From Roseiconus nitratireducens (GTDB lineage: Bacteria > Planctomycetota > Planctomycetia > Pirellulales > Pirellulaceae), in assembly GCF_008629675.1 (NCBI RefSeq), contig NZ_VWOX01000002.1:62001-126000 (forward strand): DNA of 64,000 nucleotides. Reading direction: 5' to 3'. Of the stretch, positions 33,993 through 43,017 are shown in pieces. A program made the position numbers and the translations under genes. The stretch's first letter is position 1, and each line of letters opens with the position of its first letter. The notes beneath the pieces were generated by a model. That model did not search any database. It saw nothing but the letters and a program-made list of their open reading frames with translations, and had not been told where the DNA came from.

Positions 33993-35495
33993 ATGAAATC
34001 TGATCACCAGCCCGCGTCCCCCTCCACGCAGCCCTCACGAAGAAACTTCCTGAAGACCTCCGCGGCAGCCTCATTGGCCGGGAGCAGCTTCCTGATCATC
34101 GGGACCAAAGCCAGCGGCGCCATCAAGGGCGCCAACGACCGCGTCCGGATCGCGGTCGCCGGTTTGAACGGCCGCGGCCAATCGCATATCAATGGTTGGA
34201 ACGACGCGTCGAATGTCGAAATCGCCTACGTCGTCGATCCGGCAAAAAAGGTCCTCAGCCGCACCATGGCCAGCATGGAACGACGCGCCGCGGGAAACTT
34301 CAACACCAAAGGGATCGGCGACATTCGCGGTGCCTTGGATGATTCGAACCTGGACGCGATTTCAATCGCCACCCCGAACCATTGGCACTCGCTGATGACG
34401 ATCTGGGGCGCTCAAGCGGGCAAACACGTTTACGTGGAAAAACCGATGAGCCACGACATTGCGGAAGGCCGCGTCGCCGTGGAAGCGCAAAAGAAGTATG
34501 GCGTGGTGATTCAGCACGGCACCCAGCGACGAAGCAATGCCGGTGTCGCGGGACTCCATGAAGCACTCAAATCCGGAAAGCTGCCGCGACTGAAGATCGC
34601 TTACGGCTACGCCTGCAAGCCGCGCAACGGGATCGGATTCGAACCGATTTCCGAACCGCCGGCAGATCTGGATTGGGAACACTGGAAGGGCCCTGCGGTG
34701 ATCGACCACTACCACGCCAACTACGTCCCCTACGATTGGCACTGGTTCTGGCCGACCGGAAACGGAGACCTGAACAACCAGGGCACGCACCAACTGGACG
34801 TCGCTCGGTGGGCCATCGACGACGACCAAACCCACCCGGTTCGGGCGATGGCCATCGGCGGGCGTTTCCAGTGGGACGATCAGGGTGAAACGCCCAACAC
34901 GATGTTCGCAATGGCGGAGTATGCCAACGGCCAAATGGTCTTCTTCAATGTCCGCAACGTGAACTACAAAGACTACAAACGCCAGGTGATCAATGAGTAC
35001 TACCTGGAAGACGGAAGCGTGATCACCGGCGAAGGCAGGTACCAGATCCTGCGTCCGGGCGCCAAGTCACCCGAACCGCTGGAGATCGAACCCGGGGACG
35101 TGACGCCCGGCGGAAACTGGAATGCGTTCATCGCCGCCGTGCGAGCCAACGATCCCTCGATGGCCAACGGCAACGTGCACGATGCCCACTACGGATGCGT
35201 GCTCGGCCACATCATGAACAACTCCTACCGTCTCGGAAGCGAAGTCCCCTTCTCTGCCAAGCCAACGGACTTTGGCGGCAACGAAGACGCCGTGGAGCAT
35301 TTCGGACGGCTACACCGGATCATGTCCGACGGTGTCGGGCTTTCCGCCAAGGACGCGAACTACACCCTCGGACCGATGTTGGAATTCGATCCTTCCAGCG
35401 AGCGATTCGTTGGCGAGCGTTCCGAAGAGGCGAATGTTTTGCTCAAGGACGCCGACAATCCGGGATACGAGATTCCCAGCGTCGAGAACGTCTGA
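33993..35495 (+). CDS. Tat-exported Gfo/Idh/MocA oxidoreductase
   Basis: The protein has 500 residues from ATG 33993, preceded by GAGGA; a longer frame from 33834 has no ribosome site or signal. A Tat signal (SRRNFLKTSAAASLAGSSFL) is followed by the Rossmann fold (RVRIAVAGLNGRG), ISIATPNHWH and the catalytic-lysine motif YVEKPMSHD. The C-terminal beta domain contains WHWFWPTGNGDLNNQGTHQL, with the conserved His of this family. Such exported oxidoreductases are numerous in planctomycetes and act on sugars or sugar derivatives with a tightly bound NADP; the substrate is unknown. Confidence 0.92.
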   Translation: MKSDHQPASPSTQPSRRNFLKTSAAASLAGSSFLIIGTKASGAIKGANDRVRIAVAGLNGRGQSHINGWNDASNVEIAYVVDPAKKVLSRTMASMERRAAGNFNTKGIGDIRGALDDSNLDAISIATPNHWHSLMTIWGAQAGKHVYVEKPMSHDIAEGRVAVEAQKKYGVVIQHGTQRRSNAGVAGLHEALKSGKLPRLKIAYGYACKPRNGIGFEPISEPPADLDWEHWKGPAVIDHYHANYVPYDWHWFWPTGNGDLNNQGTHQLDVARWAIDDDQTHPVRAMAIGGRFQWDDQGETPNTMFAMAEYANGQMVFFNVRNVNYKDYKRQVINEYYLEDGSVITGEGRYQILRPGAKSPEPLEIEPGDVTPGGNWNAFIAAVRANDPSMANGNVHDAHYGCVLGHIMNNSYRLGSEVPFSAKPTDFGGNEDAVEHFGRLHRIMSDGVGLSAKDANYTLGPMLEFDPSSERFVGERSEEANVLLKDADNPGYEIPSVENV

Positions 35496-35551
35496 ACCGG
35501 TCGACCGGCGCCCGCCGACAGGTCGCTTCGCTGTCCGGCATGACGTCCGAT

Positions 35552-35574
35552 GGAGGCCTGTCCCACAGGCCTCC
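35552..35574. terminator. Perfect hairpin after the oxidoreductase gene
   Basis: Stem GGAGGCCTGT / ACAGGCCTCC (10 bp) with a 3-base loop, 57 bp after the stop of the gene at 33993. Likely transcription terminator; no T-tract follows. Confidence 0.5.
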
Positions 35575-35712
35575 GCGGTGATCCTGCTTGGAATGTGGTG
35601 AGCAGCGGCGGGCTCAGCTTCTTCGGTGAGCCGATGCCTAGCGTTTCTCGCATGCCACGCGCATCACTCAACCCATGTTGATTTCCTGCCTAACTTGAAA
35701 AGTCTTCGTCCT

Positions 35713-36882
35713 ATGTCCATTTGTCGTGCGTCCGTTTGCCGCGCGTGTGTCTTGGGATTCCAACTGGTGCTGCTGGTAGTGGCCGCGCCCCGGTCATCGG
35801 CTGAAGGTCCCGATCTGCCACTGCTGGACCTTTCCGACCAGACGTCGCGTCAGGTCGTGATTGCCGAAGGAAGTGAAGCGGTCTATCAGGGACACCCCAC
35901 CACGTTGTTGATGCCCGATGGCAAAACGATGTTCTGCGTGTGGTGCGTCAATCATGGCGGACACGCCGGACCGATGGCACGCAGTGACGACGGCGGCTTG
36001 ACTTGGCGGCGGCTGGACGACGGGCTGCCACCCGGATTTTCCACACACCAAAACTGTCCCAGCATCTACCGGATGACGGATCGACAAGGGGTCTCGCGAT
36101 TGTGGGTTTTCTCCGCGGCCCTGGGACACCGGGGCGGACCCGGAATGCCCAGCATCATGAGTGATGACGGCGGCGCCACCTGGACGGAACAGAAGCCGTT
36201 GGGCTTCCCTTGCGTGATGACCTTCAGCAGCATGGTGCGGCTGAAAGACGGCCGCTACCTGGGGCTCTATCACAAGGGCCCGGATGGCGAGGACCGCGCG
36301 CCGTTGCGAGTCTATCAAACGCTCAGCGATGATGGTGGCTTTCACTGGTCCGAACCCGTCTTGGTTGCCGCCGTGGAAGGGAAGAACCCTTGCGAGCCGT
36401 TTGTCTTTCGCTCTCCCAATGGCGATGAGCTGTGCTGTCTGATGCGTGAGAACACCCACCGGGGACGCAGCCTGATGATGTTCTCGCGCGACGAAGGCCA
36501 GACCTGGAGCGAACCGGTTCCGACACCTTGGGGATTGAGCGGTGATCGTCACATGGGGGTCCAAACCGACGACGGCCGCTGGGTGATCGCGTTTCGCGAC
36601 ATGGCTCCCGAAAGTCCCACCCGCGGTCACTTCGTCGCCTGGGTCGGAAAGTATGACGACATCAAACAAGGTCGCCCGGGCGTTTGCCGAGTCAAGCTGC
36701 TCCACAATCACGCGCAGCGGGTCACCGATTGCGGCTATCCGGGCGTGGAGAAACTTCCCGACGGCACCATTGTTGCCACGACCTATGTCAAGTATCGGCC
36801 CGGACCGGAGAAGCATTCGATCGTCAGTACGCGTTTCATACTGTCGGAGTTGGACGCGATGCTGGAGACGCGAAAGGATTAG
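35713..36882 (+). CDS. Secreted exo-alpha-sialidase-like protein (BNR repeats)
   Basis: The protein has 389 residues from ATG 35713 ([10 protein letters not shown]), giving a signal peptide to about SSA-EGP. It shows repeated Asp boxes of the six-bladed sialidase propeller: [32 protein letters not shown]. Substrates of planctomycete members are usually not sialic acid but other plant or algal sugars, so the exact reaction is open. It is between two sets of oxidoreductase genes and ends at a palindromic element. Confidence 0.88.
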   Translation: MSICRASVCRACVLGFQLVLLVVAAPRSSAEGPDLPLLDLSDQTSRQVVIAEGSEAVYQGHPTTLLMPDGKTMFCVWCVNHGGHAGPMARSDDGGLTWRRLDDGLPPGFSTHQNCPSIYRMTDRQGVSRLWVFSAALGHRGGPGMPSIMSDDGGATWTEQKPLGFPCVMTFSSMVRLKDGRYLGLYHKGPDGEDRAPLRVYQTLSDDGGFHWSEPVLVAAVEGKNPCEPFVFRSPNGDELCCLMRENTHRGRSLMMFSRDEGQTWSEPVPTPWGLSGDRHMGVQTDDGRWVIAFRDMAPESPTRGHFVAWVGKYDDIKQGRPGVCRVKLLHNHAQRVTDCGYPGVEKLPDGTIVATTYVKYRPGPEKHSIVSTRFILSELDAMLETRKD

Positions 36883-36975
36883 CCGAGGAAGCCGGGAACA
36901 GTAGGGTGACGCAAACGCTCAGCTCCAACCGCAAAGTGACGAATGACAGCCAAGGAGGTCGTGCAGCTTTGCTAC

Positions 36976-37115
36976 ACCCTCCCTCCGGGAGGGTCGCGGA
37001 GGAGCCCCGCGACGACGCGGGGAGGGCACGTCCGGCGCCATAGATTTAAGCTGTTTCTGTAAGGCACCCTCCCCAAAGGCTCGTGCCTCGCCTTTGACCC
37101 TCCCGGAGGGAGGGT
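36976..37115. repeat. 140-bp element with 20-bp perfect terminal inverted repeats
   Basis: The 20 bases at 36976-36995 are the exact reverse complement of those at 37096-37115; each arm is itself a near-palindrome built from CCCTCC and GGAGGG. The interior is GC-rich with a second weaker match. It lies between convergent gene ends (36882 plus, 37170 minus). It could be a MITE-like or REP-like element that also works as a bidirectional terminator. Confidence 0.85.
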
Positions 37116-37169
37116 GAATCGCGAGGAACTTCGCGTCCGGCAGATCGCAAACGTCTGGACGGCAATCAA

Positions 37170-38216
37170 TCAGCCACGCGCTTCGATTCGATCGATCGGC
37201 TCGGGCGCACCGCTCTTCACCGAGGCGGTCGCGGCCAGGCACATGGCAACCGACCAACGTCCGTCCTCGGCGGTGCAATGCAGCGGACGCCCCGTCTGGA
37301 TCGCGTCGGCAACGCGTTCGATCTGGTCTTCCAATTCGAACAACTCGCCGGTCGGCTTTTCAATCGGAACTTCCACGACTTCTTTTCCATCGAAAGCACG
37401 CAGCGAAAAGGTGGGATGGCGGGTGCGGTCCATCGCACCACTCCACGATGCCCACATCGCACCCTTCTCACCGGTGATTTTCACGGTCTGGTGATGTTCA
37501 AACGCGCTCAGTGTCTGAGAAACAACCGCGTAGGCGTTTCCGGTGAAATGCATGATCGCGCTGAAATTGTCCTGCAACTCCGGATGATCGGGTTTCCGTG
37601 AATTGGCCGTGGCATAAATCCGTTCCGGCTCGCCGGCGGATTGCAAGTACCAGCGGGCGAGGTCGAAGAAGTGGATCGGTTCTTCCAGAATCCAGTTTCC
37701 GACTCTCTGAATGTCGTAACGCCAGCCGTCGGCGCCCAATCGGTAGGGATTGCGGGAAAGTTCCACCAGGCAATACTGCGGACTGCCGATGTAACCCTCG
37801 TCAATCATCTGTTTGGCTTTGCCCCACATTGAGGACAGGCGAAGCTCATGTCCGACGCACAGCAGTCGTTCTTTCTGTCGCGCCAGCGTGATCATCGCAT
37901 CGCACTCCGCCAACGAGATCCCCATCGGCTTTTCAAGCAACAGGTGCTTGCCTGAGTTCAGGACCGCCGTCGCCACCTCGTGGTGCAAGTAACTGGGAAC
38001 GACCACATCGACCACATCCAGATCGTCACGCTGCAACAGCGTCCGGTAGTCGTTGGTCACCGCGGCGTCTGGATAGGCGTCTCGCGCCGCTTGAACCGAA
38101 GCGTCACTGCGCGCGGCGACTGCGACCAGTTCAGCGTTCTTGGCCTTCGCGATTGCGTCCGCGTGGTGCTGTCCCCAGGCGCCGAACCCGATCAAGCCGT
38201 ATTTTACTTTTTCCAT
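37170..38216 (-). CDS. Gfo/Idh/MocA oxidoreductase, cytosolic
   Basis: The protein has 348 residues from ATG 38214-38216 (MEKVKYGLIGFGAWGQHH), with no signal peptide. Rossmann motif GLIGFGAWG, VVVPSYLHHEVA, catalytic motif LLLEKPMGIS, and a C-terminal domain with WILEEPIHFFDLARWYL. It starts 13 bp after the stop of the exported oxidoreductase gene at 38230, so the two are one transcription unit. It probably oxidises or reduces a sugar intermediate. Confidence 0.92.
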   Translation of the reverse strand: MEKVKYGLIGFGAWGQHHADAIAKAKNAELVAVAARSDASVQAARDAYPDAAVTNDYRTLLQRDDLDVVDVVVPSYLHHEVATAVLNSGKHLLLEKPMGISLAECDAMITLARQKERLLCVGHELRLSSMWGKAKQMIDEGYIGSPQYCLVELSRNPYRLGADGWRYDIQRVGNWILEEPIHFFDLARWYLQSAGEPERIYATANSRKPDHPELQDNFSAIMHFTGNAYAVVSQTLSAFEHHQTVKITGEKGAMWASWSGAMDRTRHPTFSLRAFDGKEVVEVPIEKPTGELFELEDQIERVADAIQTGRPLHCTAEDGRWSVAMCLAATASVKSGAPEPIDRIEARG

Positions 38217-38229
38217 TGCCACTTTGATT

Positions 38230-39552
38230 CTAAACGCCTTCGATTTCATAGCCCGAACGGTAGGAGCGATCCATCAAAGCATTGGCGACATCGTCACCGG
38301 AGACGCGCTCCGCCTTGGCATCCCATTTCAACGTGCGATTGAGTCGCAATGAAAGATTGGCCAGGTGACAGGTCGTCAGAATGCGATGGTGGGAATCAAT
38401 GTCCGAGATCGGTGTCGCACGCGTCTTCAGACACTCCATGAAGTTCTGCATATGGGAGACTGGCGGCTTGCCGTTGTAAAGCCGGGTGATCGCGTCTTCG
38501 GGTAACGGACGTTGGCGAAGCGCCTGGACCGGGACGCCTTCCAGCGTTCCACGATTGACAAAGAACCGGCCTTGATCTCCCTCGAAGGTGATGCCGTTGC
38601 GGCCGGCATCGATCACCATTTCGACATCGTTTGGGAACTGGCAGGTCACCGAGAAGTCGATCGGTGTGTTGTAGCTGTCCGAACGCGTGGGCATTCCGGT
38701 CTCGGTCAACGGCTGATTCCAGGTCGCCGTTCCGCCAACTTCCCGGGGGCCCCCGTCTTGTTGGCCGATCGCCCATTGCGCGATATCCACGTGATGCGCG
38801 CCCCAATCGCAAATCTGCCCGCCGGCGTATTCGTACCACCAACGAAACGTGCGGTGGGTGCGCTGCTTGATGTAGTCGGTCAGGGGGGCGGGCCCCAGCC
38901 ACCGTTCCCAATCCAAACTTGCCGGGGCAGACTCCGTCTGGAACGGTCCGCCTTCCCAGCCCGGCCCCAATCCGATGTGAATCCGTTGCAGTTTCCCGAC
39001 GCGGCCGTCCCGGACCAGGGCAATTGCTTTCAAGAATCGGCTGTCATATTCACTTCGCTGCTGCGTCCCGACCTGGAACACGCGCCCGGTCTGGTGCACC
39101 GTTTCCCGAATCTTCTTGCCTTCTTCGATCGTCGTCGCGACCGGCTTCTCGCAGTAGACGTCCTTGCCGGCACGCATGGCCTCGATCGCGATCTTGGCGT
39201 GCCAGTGATCCGGTGTGGCGATCAGCACGGCATCAATCTCCGGACGATCCAGAACCCGCCGGTAGTCGTTGACCAATTCGGCGCGTCCCTCCGTCAGCTG
39301 TTCGCGGGCAAATTCTCCGGCCTCGGAATCCAACTCACAGATCACCGGCAAGTCCGCAAACGCGGTCGCCTGCTGTCCGATTGCGATGCCTCGTCCCCGG
39401 CGTTTGGTGTCGCTCTGCCAACCGGCTCCGATCAGCGCGACGGTGGGACGGTCATTCTTTGACAGGTCGTCAGCGGCAAGCCGGTAGGCGACCGTGGACG
39501 ACGCGGCTACCAGTGTCGATCGCGCCAAAAACGTCCGTCGAGAATATTGCAT
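38230..39552 (-). CDS. Tat-exported Gfo/Idh/MocA oxidoreductase
   Basis: The protein has 440 residues from ATG 39550-39552 (MQYSRRTFLARST), a Tat signal; the longer frame upstream overlaps the divergent dioxygenase gene and is not credible. Rossmann motif VALIGAGWQSD with an insert RRGRGIAIG, IDAVLIATPDHWHAKIA, catalytic motif VYCEKPVATT and RWWYEYAGGQICDWGAHHVD. First gene of a two-gene minus-strand operon. Confidence 0.92.
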   Translation of the reverse strand: MQYSRRTFLARSTLVAASSTVAYRLAADDLSKNDRPTVALIGAGWQSDTKRRGRGIAIGQQATAFADLPVICELDSEAGEFAREQLTEGRAELVNDYRRVLDRPEIDAVLIATPDHWHAKIAIEAMRAGKDVYCEKPVATTIEEGKKIRETVHQTGRVFQVGTQQRSEYDSRFLKAIALVRDGRVGKLQRIHIGLGPGWEGGPFQTESAPASLDWERWLGPAPLTDYIKQRTHRTFRWWYEYAGGQICDWGAHHVDIAQWAIGQQDGGPREVGGTATWNQPLTETGMPTRSDSYNTPIDFSVTCQFPNDVEMVIDAGRNGITFEGDQGRFFVNRGTLEGVPVQALRQRPLPEDAITRLYNGKPPVSHMQNFMECLKTRATPISDIDSHHRILTTCHLANLSLRLNRTLKWDAKAERVSGDDVANALMDRSYRSGYEIEGV

Positions 39553-39820
39553 GGGTGCCGAGCCGGTGCGGTGGGGAAAGTCGCTGACGCGAGCAGGTCG
39601 GCGTGGTGTCCGAGTGAAACGCGTCAAAGGGGGGGCCGCGCAGTTTACACAACTGGCACTCTGGAGTGGGCGACGCACCAATCGGTTTCTGTGATCGCGC
39701 ATCGCTTGATGGAACCCGGCGGCCAATCTAGAAAACAGAGGTTCCACCGCAACACGGTTGTGACGTCGCGCTGTAAGCTTCACTGTCATCACGTTGCCCC
39801 CCTCCTTCCCAGCCCCCCTC

Positions 39821-40843
39821 ATGAACACGCCGACCGGTATCCGTCTTTCTCCAGTTCCGGATCAGCGGCACGAAAGTGATTCGGATTTTCCTCTGGCCTA
39901 CCTGTGCGACGATTCGGCAATCGACCTGGATCAAACTTGCAATTGGGTCGGAGAGAACCGTGACCAGTTGCTGGCGCTGGCGACCGAACATGGCGCGGTC
40001 GCATTTCGCGGGTTCCCAACGCCCAACGTCGAGGGCTTTGATCGATTCATCACCAGTTTGATGATCGAGAATTTCCCGTATGAGAAATCGTTGTCCAATG
40101 CGGTGCGAATCAATCGGACACCCAGGGTGTTCTCAGCCAACGAAGCGCCGCCGGATGTGAGGATTTTTTTCCATCACGAGATGGCCCAGACGCCAATCTA
40201 TCCAAAGTACATCCTGTTCTTTTGCGAGGTGGCACCTGAGATTGGCGGCGAAACACCGCTTTGTCGCAGCGACATCCTGTATTCCAGGTTGGCCGAGCGG
40301 TGTCCCGAATTTGCGGCGAAGTGCGAGCAGGCCGGCCTGCAGTACACCAACGTCATGCCGGGCAGCAACGATCCCAATTCCGGGATGGGACGGAGTTGGC
40401 AAAGCACGTTGGGGGTCGATTCCAAAGAGGGTGCCGAGGCGCGTCTGGAGTCGCTGGGCTATACCTACCAGTGGCTTGAGAACGGTTGTTTGAAGGCCAC
40501 CACGCCGCCGTTGCCCGCGGTGATGGAAACGACTCCCGGCCAGAAAACCTTTTTCAATCAACTGATCGCGGCGTACTGCGGATGGAAAGATGAACGCAAT
40601 GATCCCTCGGAGGCGATTCGCCACGGCGATGGTTCTCGCTTGGATGCCGATGCGGTTCGTGTGGCCATCGATCTGTCCGAAGAATTGGCCTACGACCACC
40701 GCTGGCAGGTCGGCGACATCGTGCTGCTGGACAATACCGTCGCCATGCATGCCCGCCGGTCCTTCGAAGGCACCCGCAAGGTACTCGCGTCGCTGGCTGA
40801 AATGCGAACGCAATCGTTTGCCGTGCAGGGTGGCCCGAGATGA
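39821..40843 (+). CDS. TauD/TfdA-family Fe(II)/2-oxoglutarate dioxygenase
   Basis: The protein has 340 residues from ATG 39821 (MNTPTGIRLS). Iron ligands are probably the His and Glu of FHHEMAQTP and the distal His of NTVAMHARRSFEGTRKVLAS, with the 2-oxoglutarate-binding Arg in the same segment. AVAFRGF near residue 60 and LFFCEVAPEIGGETPL are typical of the TauD/SyrP group. The two following genes are an MFS carrier and a TauE/SafE anion exporter, each with a 4-base overlap. This fits oxidative release of a group such as sulfite from an organic compound, but the substrate is not defined by the sequence. Confidence 0.88.
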   Translation: MNTPTGIRLSPVPDQRHESDSDFPLAYLCDDSAIDLDQTCNWVGENRDQLLALATEHGAVAFRGFPTPNVEGFDRFITSLMIENFPYEKSLSNAVRINRTPRVFSANEAPPDVRIFFHHEMAQTPIYPKYILFFCEVAPEIGGETPLCRSDILYSRLAERCPEFAAKCEQAGLQYTNVMPGSNDPNSGMGRSWQSTLGVDSKEGAEARLESLGYTYQWLENGCLKATTPPLPAVMETTPGQKTFFNQLIAAYCGWKDERNDPSEAIRHGDGSRLDADAVRVAIDLSEELAYDHRWQVGDIVLLDNTVAMHARRSFEGTRKVLASLAEMRTQSFAVQGGPR

Positions 40844-42186
40844 CGGTGGACCCGAACGACCCTTACGCGCCGCCAAACGACGCGGAATCGTCTGCGCCGG
40901 CAGTCTCAAACGATGACGACTCGTCCGGGCCCTGGTACCGCGGGGTCACGCGCTACCAGTGGTTGATCCTGGTCATCGCCTGCGCCGGCTGGGTCTTTGA
41001 CGTCTACGAAGGCCAGATTTTCAACATCACCCGCAACGACATGCTGTTGCAGGTGCTCGACGGCAACACCGCGGCCGTCAAAGCTTGGGGCGACAACTTT
41101 TTGGCGATCTTCTTGGCCGGTGGCACCATCGGCGGCCTGCTGTTCGGCTCCCTGGCGGACCGGTATGGGCGGCGGCCGATCATGATCGCCACGATCTTGA
41201 TGTATTCCATCTTTTCGGGGCTGACGTTCTTTGCCAACGACATTTACGTCATCGGGATCTTGCGGTTTCTGGTGGCGTTGGGGATTGGCGGTGAATGGGC
41301 CGTTGCCGCCAGCTTGGTCGCAGAAGTGTTCACGCGCCGCGCCCGCGCCCAAGCCGCCGGCATTTTTCACGCCTCCAGCATTTTGGGCACTTGGCTGGCA
41401 GCGCTTTCGGGGATTCTGGTGGGCAGCCATTGGCGTTACGCCTACCTGCTGGGCGTGCTCCCGGCGTTGCTGATCGTTTGGGTGCGCGCCAGTGTGAAAG
41501 AACCCGAACGTTGGCAGGCAACGAAGTCCAAGACGGCGGGTGCCCGCGCCGGCAGTTTTCGCGACTTGCTACTGAATTCCCGTTGGAACGGGTTGGCGAT
41601 CCGCGGCATGCTGCTCGCCGCGGTGGGGCTGGGAACGTTTTGGTCGGTCACGGTCGCCGGCCAGGATCTGGTGCGCGAACTGCTGCTCTCACTGGGGATC
41701 TCTCCGGAAGAAGCCGGAACCCGTAGCAAGTTCGCTTACGGGATCGTCCAGGCGACCGGCGGCGGGTTGGGATTGCTCTCGTTTGGGCCACTTGCCGCAC
41801 GCTTCGGGCGCAAGCCGACGTTCATCGCGTTCCAAGCGATGGCGCTGCTGATCGTTCCGATCGTGTGTTTTTTGCCACAGTCGTACGCTCAGATGCTGGT
41901 CATTCTGCCGGTGTTCGGTTTCCTGACGCTGGGGATGCATTCGGGTTACGCCATTTATTTTCCCGAGCTTTTCCCGACTCACATCCGCGCCACCGGAGCC
42001 AGCTTTTGCTTCAACGGCGGGCGGTTGCTGGCGGTGCCGGTGCTGTTGTTTTCCGGTTGGCTGAAAGGGCGCGAAGACGTCCCGCTGGAATACGCGGTGA
42101 GCGGGTTGTCGCTGCTGTTTCTCCTGGGCATCGCTGTCATCCTCACGATGCCGGAGACCAAGCAACGGGATTTGGTTGAAGAATGA
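40840..42186 (+). CDS. MFS transporter (sugar/organic acid type)
   Basis: The protein has 448 residues with about 12 membrane helices. MFS marks are GSLADRYGRRPIMIA between helices 2 and 3, FLVALGIGGEWAVAASLVAEV (the sugar-porter/benzoate type helix 4 motif) and GPLAARFGRKPTFIA in the second half, with FPELFPTHIRATGASFCFNG near helix 11. It probably imports the substrate of the upstream dioxygenase. It is overlapped by the genes on both sides (ATGA). Confidence 0.93.
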   Translation: MTVDPNDPYAPPNDAESSAPAVSNDDDSSGPWYRGVTRYQWLILVIACAGWVFDVYEGQIFNITRNDMLLQVLDGNTAAVKAWGDNFLAIFLAGGTIGGLLFGSLADRYGRRPIMIATILMYSIFSGLTFFANDIYVIGILRFLVALGIGGEWAVAASLVAEVFTRRARAQAAGIFHASSILGTWLAALSGILVGSHWRYAYLLGVLPALLIVWVRASVKEPERWQATKSKTAGARAGSFRDLLLNSRWNGLAIRGMLLAAVGLGTFWSVTVAGQDLVRELLLSLGISPEEAGTRSKFAYGIVQATGGGLGLLSFGPLAARFGRKPTFIAFQAMALLIVPIVCFLPQSYAQMLVILPVFGFLTLGMHSGYAIYFPELFPTHIRATGASFCFNGGRLLAVPVLLFSGWLKGREDVPLEYAVSGLSLLFLLGIAVILTMPETKQRDLVEE

Positions 42187-42932
42187 TCACGCCCGACGGG
42201 TACCTGCTGCTCGTTGCCGTCGGCGTGATCGCGTTGGTCGCCGGCTTCATTCACAGCGCCGTCGGATTCGGATTTGGGATCGTCGCCGTCACGCTGTTGC
42301 CATGGGTGATCGATGTGGAACAAACCCACGTCGTGACGTCGACAGCCAGCGTGCCCGTGTTGATGATGGCAACTTGGGCCTACCGCCGCGGCGCCGACTT
42401 TCAATCGTTGCGACAAGCTTTGATCGCAGCTGCGATCTGCCTTCCGCTGGGGCTGTTTGCATTCGAGCGGATGCCGAATGATCTGTTGGTTCGTGCCACC
42501 GGAATCGCCGTCCTTGCGATGGTTTTCCAAAGTTTTCGCAATCGCCGCTATTCCGCCGGGAGTTCCAGCAAAACCGGATCGGCGTGGCTGGCGGGCGGCT
42601 TTGCCGGATTCCTTGCGGGTGCGGTCAGCATCGCGGGCCCTCCGATCGCCGCGTTTGCCCTGCAGCAGCACTGGCCGCAGGTTCGGTTCAAAGCATTCGT
42701 CAATCAATTCCTGCTGGCGGTTTCGATCTACAAAGTTCTGGGACTCTCTGTCCGCGGCTTCATCGACTCGACCGTTCTCTATCAGGTCGCCTTGATTGCT
42801 CCCCTGGCGATCATCGGCATTCAGCTTGGGGCCAGAGAAAGCCAGAATCTATCCGCCCAATCGTATCAACGCTTTGTTGCTGCCGCGCTGATTCTTCTGG
42901 CATGCTACTTCCTGCTACGCGGGGCGGGTTGA
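42183..42932 (+). CDS. TauE/SafE family sulfite/anion exporter
   Basis: The protein has 249 residues and about eight membrane helices with the internal duplication of the family: FIHSAVGFGFGIVAVTLLPW near the N-terminus and FAGFLAGAVSIAGPPIAAF in the middle. Members export sulfite, sulfoacetate or other anions. As the third gene of an operon with a TauD dioxygenase and an MFS carrier, it may remove sulfite or sulfate set free by the dioxygenase; this is inference. Confidence 0.9.
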   Translation: MITPDGYLLLVAVGVIALVAGFIHSAVGFGFGIVAVTLLPWVIDVEQTHVVTSTASVPVLMMATWAYRRGADFQSLRQALIAAAICLPLGLFAFERMPNDLLVRATGIAVLAMVFQSFRNRRYSAGSSSKTGSAWLAGGFAGFLAGAVSIAGPPIAAFALQQHWPQVRFKAFVNQFLLAVSIYKVLGLSVRGFIDSTVLYQVALIAPLAIIGIQLGARESQNLSAQSYQRFVAAALILLACYFLLRGAG

Positions 42933-43017
42933 CCCTTCTGTATCGATTAGAATGTCGTCCCCTCCCCCTTTTCCGCCTGCGTCGTCCGACCGTTCCCACT
43001 TACCTGCGAGATTGACG

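Noticed and set aside
35794..36816. Long minus-strand open frame opposite the sialidase-like gene
   Set aside because: The plus strand has four Asp boxes and a signal peptide; the antisense frame has no family feature.
38512..39462. Plus-strand open frame of 316 codons inside the Gfo/Idh gene
   Set aside because: The minus-strand gene has a Tat signal and EKP motif; the antisense translation has none.
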